A DNA stretch of 40,466 bases from Gilliamella apicola (GTDB lineage: Bacteria > Pseudomonadota > Gammaproteobacteria > Enterobacterales > Orbaceae), in contig NZ_QGLP01000008.1 in assembly GCF_003202915.1 (NCBI RefSeq), positions 1 through 40,466 of the forward strand, given 5' to 3'. A program made the position numbers and the translations under genes. The notes under the pieces are model-generated. The model worked only from the letters and a program-made list of their open reading frames with translations, was not told the origin of the DNA and did not search any database. Positions within the stretch are counted from its first letter, which is position 1; each line of letters starts with the position of its first letter. Positions 7,918 to 16,586 of the stretch are shown here, piece by piece.

Positions 7918-8394
7918 ATGAAACAGATCCCAATGACTGTAAAGGGAGCCGAATTATTACGTGCAGAACTTGAAGAACTTAAAAATGTCAAAAGACCTCA
8001 AATTACTGCTGCCATTGCTGAAGCTAGAGCTCACGGCGATTTAAAAGAAAACGCCGAATACCACGCTGCCAGAGAACAACAAGGTTTTTGTGAAGGTCGT
8101 ATTCAAGAAATCGAAGGCAAATTATCTCAAGCGCAAATTATTGATATTACCAAAGTCAAAAATACTGGACGCATTATCTTTGGCGCAACCGTAACCGTAA
8201 TCAATATCGATACCGATGAAGAAACAACTTATCGCATTGTTGGTGACGATGAAGCAGATTATAAGCAGAATTTAATTTCGGTTAACTCACCTATCGCTCG
8301 AGGGCTTATTGGTAAAGAAGATGGTGATACCGTACAAATTAAAACGCCGGGCGGTGATGTTGAATTTGATATTGTTAAAGTTGAATATATCTAA
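7918..8394 (+). CDS. greA: Transcription elongation factor GreA
   Basis: GreA enters the secondary channel of stalled RNA polymerase and stimulates cleavage of the backtracked transcript. The 158-aa length is the same as E. coli GreA and the sequence is collinear. The N-terminal coiled coil carries the tip [17 protein letters not shown] with acidic residues D41 and E44, which hold the catalytic Mg. The C-terminal FKBP-like domain contains [17 protein letters not shown] and ends FDIVKVEYI. The ATG at 7918 is preceded by AGGA 12 bases upstream. It stands alone upstream of convergent yhbY and is closed by the hairpin at 8409-8432. Confidence 0.97.
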   Translation: MKQIPMTVKGAELLRAELEELKNVKRPQITAAIAEARAHGDLKENAEYHAAREQQGFCEGRIQEIEGKLSQAQIIDITKVKNTGRIIFGATVTVINIDTDEETTYRIVGDDEADYKQNLISVNSPIARGLIGKEDGDTVQIKTPGGDVEFDIVKVEYI

Positions 8395-8408
8395 TAAAAC
8401 TCACGACT

Positions 8409-8438
8409 AAAACAGGGCTATTGCCCTGTTTTTATTTT
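8409..8438. terminator. Intrinsic terminator between convergent greA and yhbY
   Basis: A 10-bp stem AAAACAGGGC / GCCCTGTTTT (8409-8418, 8423-8432) with loop TATT, followed by TTATTTT on the plus strand. The minus strand has a shorter U-tail, so it may also serve yhbY, whose last codons overlap it. Confidence 0.85.
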
Positions 8439-8725
8439 GGTAAAGTGATTTTTTTCTCATCACTCGGTCTAAATATGGTAAAAATAGATCCGACTTGTTG
8501 AACGGCTAACGCTTTTGTTTCGCGGATGATAGCTTCACAAATTAGCTTTTTGGTCTCACGATCTTCGGCAGATATTTTAACTTTAATTAGTTCATGGAAA
8601 TTTAAGGCATTTTCAATTTCAGCTAAAACGCCTTCGGTAAATCCATTAGCACCAATCATCACTATCGGTTTTAAATGATGAGCTTCACTTTTTAAGTACT
8701 GTTTTTGTTTATTTGATAAATTCAT
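8432..8725 (-). CDS. yhbY: Ribosome assembly RNA-binding protein YhbY (CRM domain)
   Basis: YhbY is a single CRM-domain protein that binds pre-50S particles. The 97-aa protein has the same length as E. coli YhbY and the same layout: MNLSNKQKQYLK start, the GxxG loop GANG (25-28) followed by FTEGVLAEIENAL, then HELIKVKI and ETKKLICEAIIRET. It diverges from rlmE across about 98 bp, as in E. coli, which places the two 50S-maturation factors on one shared intergenic region. The stop codon lies inside the greA terminator hairpin. Confidence 0.95.
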   Translation of the reverse strand: MNLSNKQKQYLKSEAHHLKPIVMIGANGFTEGVLAEIENALNFHELIKVKISAEDRETKKLICEAIIRETKALAVQQVGSIFTIFRPSDEKKITLPK

Positions 8726-8823
8726 TAATTTTTTATCACATTAAGTTGTAATTTTGCTATTCTACCCTTATATATATTTGTAATCAATTGAAGTGACCTC
8801 TATACACTAAGGATTTATTCGCT

Positions 8824-9450
8824 GTGAGTAACAAAAAACGCTCAGCAAGCTCTACTCGTTGGCTAAATGAACATTTTAAAGATCGTTTTGTGCAACAAGC
8901 ACAAAAAAAAGGCCTGCGTTCTCGAGCATGGTTTAAATTAGAAGAGATACAAAAAAGTGACAAACTATTCAAACCGGGCATTACTGTCGTCGATCTCGGG
9001 GCTGCACCGGGCGGATGGTCACAATATGTTGCATCACTCATTGGTAATAAAGGACGAATTATTGCTTGTGACCTATTACCAATGGATCCCATTGTTGGCG
9101 TTGACTTCTTGCAAGGTGATTTTCGGGATGAAGCGGTACTAAATGCCTTACTTGAACGGGTTGGCGAAGAAAAAGTACAAGTCGTCATGTCTGACATGGC
9201 TCCCAATATGAGTGGGCAACCTGCCGTTGACATACCAAGAGCAATGTATTTAGTTGAACTTGCATTAGATATGTGTAAAGACGTTCTTGCACCTAATGGG
9301 AGTTTTATCGTCAAAGTATTTCAAGGCGAAGGCTTTGAAGAGTATTTAAAAACGGTGAGATCACTGTTTAAAACAGTCAAAATTCGCAAGCCTGAAGCTT
9401 CTCGAGCAAGGTCTCGAGAAGTATATATAGTCGCAATGGGGATGAAGTAG
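8824..9450 (+). CDS. rlmE: 23S rRNA 2'-O-ribose U2552 methyltransferase RlmE
   Basis: RlmE (FtsJ/RrmJ) methylates the 2'-OH of U2552 in the 23S A-loop using S-adenosylmethionine, a late step of 50S assembly. The 208-aa protein has SAM motif [13 protein letters not shown] and the K-D-K-E tetrad of the family: K38 in RAWFKLEE, Asp in SDMAPN, Lys in FIVKVFQG, Glu in RSREVYIV. The start is a GTG at 8824, chosen because AAGGA lies about 10 bases upstream and the N-terminus ([13 protein letters not shown]) aligns with E. coli, which is 209 aa. It is followed by ftsH after 75 bp, as in E. coli. Confidence 0.96.
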   Translation: MSNKKRSASSTRWLNEHFKDRFVQQAQKKGLRSRAWFKLEEIQKSDKLFKPGITVVDLGAAPGGWSQYVASLIGNKGRIIACDLLPMDPIVGVDFLQGDFRDEAVLNALLERVGEEKVQVVMSDMAPNMSGQPAVDIPRAMYLVELALDMCKDVLAPNGSFIVKVFQGEGFEEYLKTVRSLFKTVKIRKPEASRARSREVYIVAMGMK

Positions 9451-9525
9451 CCAGCCGGACAATTTTGTAGTACCATACTTGGTTAATTTTAGTCGTAACT
9501 GTTAATTTTATGAGAGGTTTTTCTT

Positions 9526-11406
9526 TTGAACGACATGGTAAAGAATTTACTGATCTGGGGTGTTATCGCGGTTGTATTGATTGCTGTATTTAACCAATTC
9601 AGCACGCTATCCAATAGCGGACCTCAAGTCGATTATACCAAATTTAATTCGGATGTAACGAGCGGTAAGCTTAAAGAAGTACGTATTAACGGCCGCGAAA
9701 TTGTTGCCACAACGAAAGGTAATGGTAATTATATTACTTACATCCCTTATCTGGATGAAAAGCTAGTTGATAATTTGGTGCTTAATGATATAGCTGTATA
9801 TGGCAGCCCTGATGAAAAACCAAGCTTATTAGTGAGCATTCTGATTTCTTGGTTCCCGATTATCTTGCTACTTGGTTTTTGGTTCTTTGTCATGCGCCAA
9901 ATGCAAGGTGGTGGTAAAGGTGGTCCAATGTCAGTGGGCAAAAGTAAAGCCAAAATGCTAACCCCAGACCAAGTTAAGACTAAATTTACCGATGTAGCTG
10001 GCAGTGAAGAAGCCAAACAAGAAGTTACCGAAGTTGTCGATTTTTTACGTGATCCAGGTAAATACCAAAAATTAGGTGGTCGCATTCCAAAAGGTATTTT
10101 AATGGTAGGACCTCCGGGTACTGGTAAAACATTACTTGCTAAAGCTATCGCAGGTGAGGCGAATGTGCCTTTCTTTAGCATTTCAGGTTCTGATTTTGTT
10201 GAAATGTTTGTTGGTGTGGGTGCCTCTCGTGTCCGTGACCTATTTGAACAAGCTCGCAAACATTCACCATGTATAATCTTTATCGATGAGATTGATGCTG
10301 TCGGCCGTAAACGTGGTGCAGGTTCAATGGGTGGTCATGACGAACGAGAGCAAACTCTTAACCAAATGTTAGTTGAAATGGATGGTTTTGAAGCAAATAG
10401 TGGTATCATCATTATTGCCGCAACCAACCGTGTTGATATCTTAGATCCTGCATTACTTCGACCTGGTCGTTTTGATCGCCAAGTCCAAATTGGCTTACCT
10501 GATATGAAAGGTCGTGAACAAATTTTAGCCGTTCACGTGCGCAAAGTGCCACTTGGTACTGATGTCAATTTATCTGTTCTTGCTCGTGGTACACCGGGTT
10601 ATTCTGGTGCTGAGCTGGCAAACTTAGTGAATGAAGCCGCACTATTTGCCGCACGTCGTAATAAGCGTGTTGTCACAATGGACGAATTTGAAGAAGCCAA
10701 AGATAAGATCAACATGGGTACAGAACGACGTTCTTTAACCATGACTCAAGAACAACTTATTTCAACTGCTTATCATGAAGCTGGGCATGCAATTGTTGGT
10801 TATTTGATGCCAGATCACGATCCAATCCATAAAGTCACTATCATCCCACGTGGGCGAGCATTAGGGGTTACCTTCTTCTTACCTGAAGGAGATCGTGTTA
10901 GCGAAAGCCGAGAAAAATTAGAAGGGGATATTGCCACTCTATATGGTGGACGTCTTGCCGAAGAGCTTATTTATGGTGTTGATAAAATATCAACTGGTGC
11001 ATCTAACGATATCAAAGTTGCCACCCAATATGCCAGAGCGATGGTCACTCAATGGGGCTTTTCTGATCGTTTAGGTCCACTTTTTTATGAGATGGATGAT
11101 AATGCATCTTATGGTCGACCGAAAGATATTTCAGATGAAACTGCCCGAATCATTGATGAAGAAGTGAAAAAAATTATCGATCGTAATTTTGAACGTGCAC
11201 GCAAAATTTTAACTGACAATATGGACGTACTTCATGCCATGAAAGATGCATTAATGAAATACGAAACCATCGGAGCAAAACAAGTTGCTGATTTAATCGC
11301 TCGTAGACCAATTAGCGCACCAGATGATTGGACTGAAAGTGATGAACAAGCAGCCAAAGAGATTCCAAATGAGGGAAGTGATATACCAACTCAATCAGAA
11401 GATTAA
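9526..11406 (+). CDS. ftsH: ATP-dependent zinc metalloprotease FtsH
   Basis: FtsH is the membrane-anchored hexameric AAA protease that degrades membrane proteins and short-lived regulators such as sigma32 and LpxC. The 626-aa protein has a first transmembrane helix near residues 6-24, a periplasmic domain, a second helix near 103-123, Walker A GPPGTGKT (195-202), Walker [10 protein letters not shown] and the second region of homology ending in RPGRFDRQ. The zinc site is HEAGH (417-421). The C-terminus is acidic and divergent, as usual. The start is a TTG at 9526: AGAGG ends 8 bases upstream, whereas the next ATG at 9535 is 17 bases away. E. coli ftsH has been assigned the same kind of TTG start. 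Confidence 0.97.
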   Translation: MNDMVKNLLIWGVIAVVLIAVFNQFSTLSNSGPQVDYTKFNSDVTSGKLKEVRINGREIVATTKGNGNYITYIPYLDEKLVDNLVLNDIAVYGSPDEKPSLLVSILISWFPIILLLGFWFFVMRQMQGGGKGGPMSVGKSKAKMLTPDQVKTKFTDVAGSEEAKQEVTEVVDFLRDPGKYQKLGGRIPKGILMVGPPGTGKTLLAKAIAGEANVPFFSISGSDFVEMFVGVGASRVRDLFEQARKHSPCIIFIDEIDAVGRKRGAGSMGGHDEREQTLNQMLVEMDGFEANSGIIIIAATNRVDILDPALLRPGRFDRQVQIGLPDMKGREQILAVHVRKVPLGTDVNLSVLARGTPGYSGAELANLVNEAALFAARRNKRVVTMDEFEEAKDKINMGTERRSLTMTQEQLISTAYHEAGHAIVGYLMPDHDPIHKVTIIPRGRALGVTFFLPEGDRVSESREKLEGDIATLYGGRLAEELIYGVDKISTGASNDIKVATQYARAMVTQWGFSDRLGPLFYEMDDNASYGRPKDISDETARIIDEEVKKIIDRNFERARKILTDNMDVLHAMKDALMKYETIGAKQVADLIARRPISAPDDWTESDEQAAKEIPNEGSDIPTQSED

Positions 11407-11421
11407 TGATGACTAAATCTT

Positions 11422-11444
11422 AAACGCGCTACGGCGCGTTTTTT
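11422..11444 (+). terminator. Intrinsic terminator after ftsH
   Basis: An 8-bp stem AAACGCGC / GCGCGTTT (11422-11429, 11434-11441), loop TACG, and a T-run. It separates ftsH from folP, so folP probably uses its own promoter in 11445-11556. Confidence 0.88.
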
Positions 11445-11556
11445 ATCATCAAAAATCAATTAATTTTCAAAAGAAAATCAAATAGCAACAGCAATACGTC
11501 ATCATCTCAATAGCGTACTTAGCAAGAACAATATAGATAAAATAAGGCCTAAAATC

Positions 11557-12393
11557 ATGGAAATTCGTTTTCAAAATCACGTAATGGATCTCTCATTTCC
11601 GCAAGTAATGGGAATTGTTAATATGACCCCGGATTCTTTTTCTGACGGCGGTAATTACAACAATCTTGATGATGCAATGCGCCGGGTTGATCATATGATT
11701 CAAGCCGGCGCAACCTTTATTGATGTAGGTGGGGAATCAACTCGCCCCGGCGCTGCAGAAGTATCAACCAACGAAGAGCTTGACCGAGTAATTCCGTTAG
11801 TTGAAAAAATCGCTCGCTACTTTGATGTCTGGATCTCAGTTGACACGTCAAAACCGGAAGTTATTACTGAATCGGCCAAAGCTGGAGCACATTTAATTAA
11901 TGATATCCGTGCATTAACTTTACCAGGCGCACTACAAGCAGCGCAAAAAACGGAATTACCGGTAGGTATCATGCATATGCAAGGTGATCCGAAAACCATG
12001 CAAAATGCGCCCCATTATCAGCAAGATATCTATCAAGAAGTCGATTCATTTTTTGCAGAACATATCAAACGATGTGTGGCAGCTGGTATTGCTCGTGAAA
12101 AAATCATCCTCGATCCAGGTTTTGGCTTTGGTAAAACTTTAGCCCACAACTATCGTCTATTGGCTACACTGGAAAAATTCCATCACTTCAATTTGCCTAT
12201 TTTGGTTGGCATGTCAAGAAAATCGATGGTAGGACAAGTGCTAAATGTACCACCAAAAGAGCGTGTACTAGGCAGTGTTTCTTGTGCGGTCATTGCAGCA
12301 ATGAAAGGAGCGCAAATTATCCGTGTTCATGATGTCAAAGAAACCTTTGATGCTATGCGAATAGTCCAAGCAACCTTAGCAGAGCAAGGTTAA
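11557..12393 (+). CDS. folP: Dihydropteroate synthase
   Basis: FolP condenses p-aminobenzoate with 6-hydroxymethyl-7,8-dihydropterin diphosphate in folate synthesis and is the sulfonamide target. The 278-aa TIM-barrel protein is close to the 282-aa E. coli enzyme. Signature segments are MGIVNMTPDSFSDGG (18-32), GGESTRPGA, ISVDTSKPEV, LINDIRAL, ILDPGFGFGKT and VGMSRKSMVG. No resistance-type insertion is visible in the SFSDGG or STRPGA loops. The ftsH-folP order is that of E. coli, but the expected next gene, glmM, is not here: the next gene is a PTS gene on the other strand, which marks a synteny break. Confidence 0.97.
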   Translation: MEIRFQNHVMDLSFPQVMGIVNMTPDSFSDGGNYNNLDDAMRRVDHMIQAGATFIDVGGESTRPGAAEVSTNEELDRVIPLVEKIARYFDVWISVDTSKPEVITESAKAGAHLINDIRALTLPGALQAAQKTELPVGIMHMQGDPKTMQNAPHYQQDIYQEVDSFFAEHIKRCVAAGIAREKIILDPGFGFGKTLAHNYRLLATLEKFHHFNLPILVGMSRKSMVGQVLNVPPKERVLGSVSCAVIAAMKGAQIIRVHDVKETFDAMRIVQATLAEQG

Positions 12394-12439
12394 TTTTTGG
12401 CGGGGTTAACTTCATTTTTTACTATTATTAAATCAATAA

Positions 12440-12473
12440 TTTAGCCGTTAAAGATTAACTAAAAACGGCTAAA
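12440..12473. terminator. Stem-loop downstream of folP
   Basis: A 10-bp inverted repeat TTTAGCCGTT / AACGGCTAAA (12440-12449, 12464-12473) with a 14-base A-rich loop. The U-tail is poor on both strands. It probably ends folP transcription or protects the 3' end. Confidence 0.45.
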
Positions 12474-12511
12474 TATCTAGATTGATTCAACTACTCAGAA
12501 GAAACTATGTT

Positions 12512-12540
12512 TAAAAAAGGAACTATGTTTAAAAATAGTT
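12512..12540 (-). terminator. Probable terminator of the PTS gene
   Basis: On the minus strand, AACTAT / ATAGTT arms (12540-12535, 12526-12521) with an 8-base loop are followed by CC and then TTTTTT. It starts four bases after the PTS stop codon. Confidence 0.5.
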
Positions 12541-12543
12541 TTA

Positions 12544-14133
12544 TCATTCAAGTGTTGCAATATACTCCTCTAAGTGTGATTTAATTACAGTTACATGAGG
12601 ACCATAAATAACTTGAACACCTTGTCCATTAATAATTACGCCTTTTGCTCCGGTTGATTTTAAGATTTCTTTGTCCACCAATTGATTATCTTGTACCGAA
12701 ATTCTTAATCTTGTTGCGCAACAATCAACATAAGTAATGTTTTCTTTACCACCTAATCCTTCTAAGATAACACTTGAGAGATCACCGTTATTTTTATTTT
12801 TCTTGGCATTTTCAACATCTTTTCTAGTATATAATTTGGTTTCTTCACTATCATCTTCTCGACCAGGGGTTTTAAAATTGAATTTTTTGATCAAGAATCT
12901 AAAGGTGAAGTAATAGATTGGGAATAATGGAAGACCAATGAGAATAACATTAATCCAATGCGTTTTACTATTTCCTTGTAAAACACCAAATAATACGAAA
13001 TCAATTAAACTACCAGAGAAGGTTTGTCCCACGCCAACATCAAAAATGTGACACAACATGAAAGATAAACCAGCATAAATACAATGAATAACATAAAGTA
13101 AAGGACCAGCAAAGAGGAAAGAAAACTCAATTGGTTCAGTGATCCCGGTCAAAATGGCAGTTAAGGTTGCTGAAACAAGAAGACCTAACACCATTTTACG
13201 ATTTTGTGGTTTAGCGGTATGGTAAATAGCTAATGCTGCACCCGGAATACCAAATAAATAAAATGGAAACTTACCTGCCATAAAACGAGTTGCTTCAACT
13301 GAAAATTCGGTAGTATTTGGACTAGCGAGTTGAGCAAAGAAAATATTTTGCGCACCAGCAACAAGAGTGCCATCAATCATCGCTGTACCACCAACCCCTG
13401 TTTGCCAGAATGGCATATAAAATACATGATGCAAACCAAATGGAATTAGAGCACGTTCAATAAATCCATAAATAAAGGTACCTGCATAACCTGATTCATT
13501 AACTAAGCGGCCTAATAACAAAATTCCATGTTGGATTGATGGCCAAATATAAAACATGACAATACCGACAAATAAATACACGAACGCGGTAATAATAGGC
13601 ACAAAACGAGAGCCGCCAAAGAATGATAATATAGCAGGTAATTCAATTCGATAATAACGGTTATGTAAAGCAGCTACGCCTAACCCGACTATAACACCAC
13701 CAAAAACGCCCATTTGTAACGTCTGGATGCCAACCGCATCGCCTAAAGAACCGTCAGGCAGTGCACCTTCTTTTAACAGTCCTTTTAACTCTAATAGTGC
13801 ATGAATAGTTGAATGCATAATAAAGAAGCCAACAGCACCAGATATTGCAGCAACTTCTTTTTCTTGTTTGGCCATTCCCATCGCAACGCCAATAGCGAAC
13901 AAAATAGGAAGATTAGAAAATACAACACTACCAGCATTTTTCATTATGGTTAAAAATGCATGAAGCAGGGTTCCTTCACCTAAAATGCCCTGTAACCCAT
14001 AAGAGACAATGGTTGTTTCATTAGTAAATGAAGCTCCTATGCCCAACATTAATCCAGCCACGGGAAGGAGTGCAATGGGTAACATAAAAGAGCGTCCAAC
14101 CCGTTGCAATACACTAAAAAAAGTACTTTTCAT
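12544..14133 (-). CDS. PTS glucose-family EIICB transporter (candidate D-allose permease)
   Basis: This is a phosphotransferase permease that would import and 6-phosphorylate a glucose-like sugar using EIIA-Glc (Crr) from elsewhere. The EIIC domain (to about residue 400) is a multi-helix membrane domain with GGSRFVPII, GLHHVFYMPFW and GITEPIEFSFLF, the sugar-site hallmark. A linker (KTPGREDDSEETK) joins it to a C-terminal EIIB domain with the phospho-cysteine motif CATRLR (C472). Length and motifs lie between PtsG (477 aa) and MalX (530 aa) of E. coli. I chose the ATG at 14133 (529 aa), preceded by AGGA at 10 bases; an upstream ATG at 14190 gives an unlikely 19-residue Cys-rich extension. It lies downstream of alsE and rpiB on the same strand. 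The substrate is inferred from these neighbours, not from the sequence itself. Confidence 0.85.
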   Translation of the reverse strand: MKSTFFSVLQRVGRSFMLPIALLPVAGLMLGIGASFTNETTIVSYGLQGILGEGTLLHAFLTIMKNAGSVVFSNLPILFAIGVAMGMAKQEKEVAAISGAVGFFIMHSTIHALLELKGLLKEGALPDGSLGDAVGIQTLQMGVFGGVIVGLGVAALHNRYYRIELPAILSFFGGSRFVPIITAFVYLFVGIVMFYIWPSIQHGILLLGRLVNESGYAGTFIYGFIERALIPFGLHHVFYMPFWQTGVGGTAMIDGTLVAGAQNIFFAQLASPNTTEFSVEATRFMAGKFPFYLFGIPGAALAIYHTAKPQNRKMVLGLLVSATLTAILTGITEPIEFSFLFAGPLLYVIHCIYAGLSFMLCHIFDVGVGQTFSGSLIDFVLFGVLQGNSKTHWINVILIGLPLFPIYYFTFRFLIKKFNFKTPGREDDSEETKLYTRKDVENAKKNKNNGDLSSVILEGLGGKENITYVDCCATRLRISVQDNQLVDKEILKSTGAKGVIINGQGVQVIYGPHVTVIKSHLEEYIATLE

Positions 14134-14337
14134 TGTAGTTAATCCTATTTTTTTTATTAAAAGACAACGTGAACAACTTAAATAATTCACAAAATTAATT
14201 TTATATGTAAAGTGATTTTAATTAAAGAGATCTAGTTCACATAATTTTAATAAAAAATTAATTTTTAGCGCTTTATTAACGGCAGATATCGTGAAAAATG
14301 AATTATAAATTATCTTGTTTGATATATTTTGTGAATT

Positions 14338-14371
14338 AAGACCTTTATCACATTATTGCAATAAAGGTCTT
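14338..14371 (-). terminator. Intra-operon stem-loop after the epimerase gene
   Basis: An 11-bp perfect inverted repeat AAGACCTTTAT / ATAAAGGTCTT (14338-14348, 14361-14371) starts 5 bases after the epimerase stop. The U-tail is weak (AATTCAC), so it may only attenuate readthrough into the PTS gene or stabilise the upstream mRNA. The 200 bp before the PTS gene could hold a second promoter. Confidence 0.5.
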
Positions 14372-14376
14372 ATAAA

Positions 14377-15030
14377 CTAGGATAGGTTTCGTAACTCATT
14401 GATGGTCTGCTTATAAGATTTATCTTTATTAAACAATCCAGCAGTTCCAAGTATGAAATATTCAACGTAAGGAGATAATTGTTTGATAATATCAGGGCTT
14501 ATCGCGCCATCAATAGCGATAGTCGTATTTAGATTTCTATCTTTAATCATAGAATTTAAGCGCTTAATTCTATTGATAGAATTAGCGATAAAAGGTTGTC
14601 CAGCAAACCCTGGATTAACTGACATTATCAATACAACATCAATGAGATCTAAAACATCTTCTAATACTACTAATGGCGTACCGGGATTAATGGCAACACC
14701 AACCTTTTTACCTGTTGATTTAATTTGATTTAGTGTGCGATGTACATGCATTAATGTTTCCACATGCACATAAATAATATCACAGCCAAGTTGGGCAAAT
14801 TTTTCAATGTATGGCGTTGGATTGGTTACCATCAAATGCACATCATAAGGAATTTTGCTTAATTTGCTTACCGCTTTAATATCTTCTATACCTAATGCGA
14901 AATTTGGCACGAAATTACCATCCATCACATCAATGTGAAACATATCGACGCCAGCTTCCTCTAACGAGTTTAGTTCGGACTCCAACTTAGAAAAGTCAAC
15001 GCACATAAGCGAAGGACAAAATTTACTCAT
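14377..15030 (-). CDS. alsE: Ribulose-phosphate 3-epimerase family, AlsE-type (D-allulose-6-P 3-epimerase)
   Basis: This TIM-barrel enzyme is predicted to convert D-allulose-6-phosphate to D-fructose-6-phosphate. Shared family parts are CPSLMCVDFSK, FHIDVMDGNFVPNFALG with metal and acid/base residues, DVHLMVTNP, MSVNPGFAGQPFI and AIDGAI. Two features favour AlsE over housekeeping Rpe: the N-terminal SLMCxD (Rpe has SILSAD) and the C-terminal GTAGLFN (AlsE GTSGLFN; Rpe GSAIF). I chose the ATG at 15030 (217 aa) because AAGGAG lies just upstream. It overlaps the rpiB end by 8 bp, so translation is coupled. A pentose-phosphate role as a second Rpe is the main alternative. Confidence 0.85.
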   Translation of the reverse strand: MSKFCPSLMCVDFSKLESELNSLEEAGVDMFHIDVMDGNFVPNFALGIEDIKAVSKLSKIPYDVHLMVTNPTPYIEKFAQLGCDIIYVHVETLMHVHRTLNQIKSTGKKVGVAINPGTPLVVLEDVLDLIDVVLIMSVNPGFAGQPFIANSINRIKRLNSMIKDRNLNTTIAIDGAISPDIIKQLSPYVEYFILGTAGLFNKDKSYKQTINELRNLS

Positions 15031-15475
15031 GAAACTCTCCTTTTTGAATAGCATCGATTTGATCTATTCTAGTTTGATGACGTCCACCTTCGAATTTTGC
15101 CATTAACCACTGATCAACAATCATTTTGGCTAACTCACTACCTACCACACGAGAACCAAATGCAAGAATGTTGGTATTATTATGTTCACGAGATAATTTT
15201 GCCGAATATGGATCGCTACAAACAACAGCTCTTATTCCTTGGCATTTATTTGCTGCAATAGAAATACCAATGCCGGTTCCACATATTAAGATGCCTAAAT
15301 CAGCTTCCTTTGAATTAATGGCTTTTGCCACTCGGTTAGCATAAATCGGATAATCGGTTCTTTCTGTGGATGGTGCGCCAAGATCAATCACTGTAATATT
15401 TTTACTTTCCAAATATTCAATAATATCCTTCTTCAAAATATATCCTACATGATCATAACCAATTGCAATTTTCAT
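15023..15475 (-). CDS. rpiB: Ribose-5-phosphate/allose-6-phosphate isomerase RpiB
   Basis: RpiB interconverts aldose- and ketose-phosphates: ribose-5-P with ribulose-5-P, and in E. coli also allose-6-P with allulose-6-P. The 150-aa protein (E. coli 149 aa) has H9 in GYDHVG, the catalytic C65 and T67 in CGTGIG, the SxEHNNTN-like SREHNNTN (H98) and a C-terminal GGRHQTRI phosphate-binding segment. The ATG at 15475 is chosen: GGAGAG precedes it by 7 bases and MKIAIGYDHVG is the family start. An ATG at 15490 would place the ribosome site inside the gene. It is the first gene of the minus-strand sugar operon and divergent from the RpiR regulator. Confidence 0.92.
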   Translation of the reverse strand: MKIAIGYDHVGYILKKDIIEYLESKNITVIDLGAPSTERTDYPIYANRVAKAINSKEADLGILICGTGIGISIAANKCQGIRAVVCSDPYSAKLSREHNNTNILAFGSRVVGSELAKMIVDQWLMAKFEGGRHQTRIDQIDAIQKGEFHE

Positions 15476-15526
15476 ATATTTTCTCTCCATTGACTAAAAA
15501 TAAATCGATTTACTTCACTTTTCATG

Positions 15527-15555
15527 ATATTAACGTTAATTTATTTTTTTGTAAA
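15527..15555 (-). promoter_or_regulatory. Promoter of the rpiB-alsE operon with palindromic operator candidate
   Basis: On the minus strand: TTTACA (15555-15550), a 17-base spacer, TAATAT (15532-15527). A perfect 12-bp palindrome, ATTAACGTTAAT (15529-15540), covers the -10 and the adjacent spacer, a good position for a repressor. A second palindrome, AAATCGATTT, lies at 15502-15511, near the expected transcript start. The divergent RpiR protein is the obvious candidate ligand-responsive regulator. Confidence 0.55.
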
Positions 15556-15644
15556 GTTTGCGAAAAATAAAAAATTTGCTTTTTACCATGTGCTTAAATT
15601 GAAATTGGGTTAAAATTACACCAAAAATGTTACGGAGTAAAAAT

Positions 15645-16538
15645 GTGAAACAGCTAAATGATCCTGAAAATTCTAATGCATTAGCAATAGGAGCAATGAT
15701 TCGTATTTCACTTTCAAGTTTGAGTAATACAGAACAACGAATTATTGAATGGATGATGACTAAAGGTAATTTAAAGCCAAGAACTAGTATTAAAGAAGTG
15801 GCCGAAGCATTATCTGTTTCAGAACCATTATTGGTAAAAGTTTCCAAAAAGTTAGGCTATTCAGGTTTTAGAGAAATTCGAAGTGCATTGCTTTCCTATT
15901 TTGATGCCTTACCTTTTGATAAAGAACAAGAACTATCCGAAAAAGATAATGTCGAAAATATTATTGAGAAAGTGTTTAATAACTCTGTGCAAGCATTAAA
16001 AGAGGCTCAATCTATTGTTGATGCTAAAATTATTTCCAAAGCTGCAGAATGGATTTTTCATGCTAATCGGATCGTTATTCTGGGTGTAGGTGGTTCAGCA
16101 ATTGTTGGTGAAGATTTTGAGCATAAATTATTGAGAATAGGAATTCACAGCCATACTTATAGTGATAATCATTTGATGGTGATGGTAGCGAGCCAATTAA
16201 AAGAAAACGATGTGGTTATTGCTATCTCTCAATCAGGAAACACCGCAGAAATATGTAATGCAATATTGGTTGCTAAAAAGAATCAGGCGAAGATTATTTG
16301 TATTACCAATAATCACCAATCAGAATTGGCTGAAATTTCTGACTTATCTATCTTTAGCCCAGCTAAAAATGGACCGTTACTCGGCCAAAATGCTGCCGCT
16401 CGAATTATCCAACTCACTTTGTTAGATACACTATTTATCGCAATTGTGGTTTTGGATCATGAAAAATCCAAAGTCCATTTGGAGCGGAGTATTGATGTCG
16501 TTAAGCCATTACATAAAAAAACGCTATCTAATGAATGA
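15645..16538 (+). CDS. RpiR-family transcriptional regulator (HTH + SIS)
   Basis: RpiR-family regulators bind DNA with an N-terminal HTH and sense sugar phosphates with a C-terminal SIS domain. Here the HTH_6 region covers about residues 1-80 (SNTEQRIIEWMM, SIKEVAEALSVSEPLLVKVSKKLGYSGFREIR). The SIS domain follows (VILGVGGSAIVGEDFEHKLLRIG, VVIAISQSGNTAEI, IICITNN). I chose a GTG at 15645 (297 aa) because GGAG lies 7 bases upstream; an ATG at 15627 has no ribosome site. Being divergent from rpiB-alsE-PTS, it probably controls that operon with a phosphorylated sugar as inducer, like RpiR (AlsR) for the E. coli als/rpiB genes. Confidence 0.88.
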   Translation: MKQLNDPENSNALAIGAMIRISLSSLSNTEQRIIEWMMTKGNLKPRTSIKEVAEALSVSEPLLVKVSKKLGYSGFREIRSALLSYFDALPFDKEQELSEKDNVENIIEKVFNNSVQALKEAQSIVDAKIISKAAEWIFHANRIVILGVGGSAIVGEDFEHKLLRIGIHSHTYSDNHLMVMVASQLKENDVVIAISQSGNTAEICNAILVAKKNQAKIICITNNHQSELAEISDLSIFSPAKNGPLLGQNAAARIIQLTLLDTLFIAIVVLDHEKSKVHLERSIDVVKPLHKKTLSNE

Positions 16539-16586
16539 GATAATTTTTAAATAATTAAATATGAAAATTTTGTTAGTTTACCCTTT

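Noticed and set aside
8784-9314. 176-codon minus-strand ORF over rlmE
   Set aside because: Shadow of rlmE; composition (Ser, Thr, Cys rich) is typical of antisense reading.
9747-10259. 170-codon minus-strand ORF inside ftsH
   Set aside because: Antisense shadow of the conserved AAA domain.
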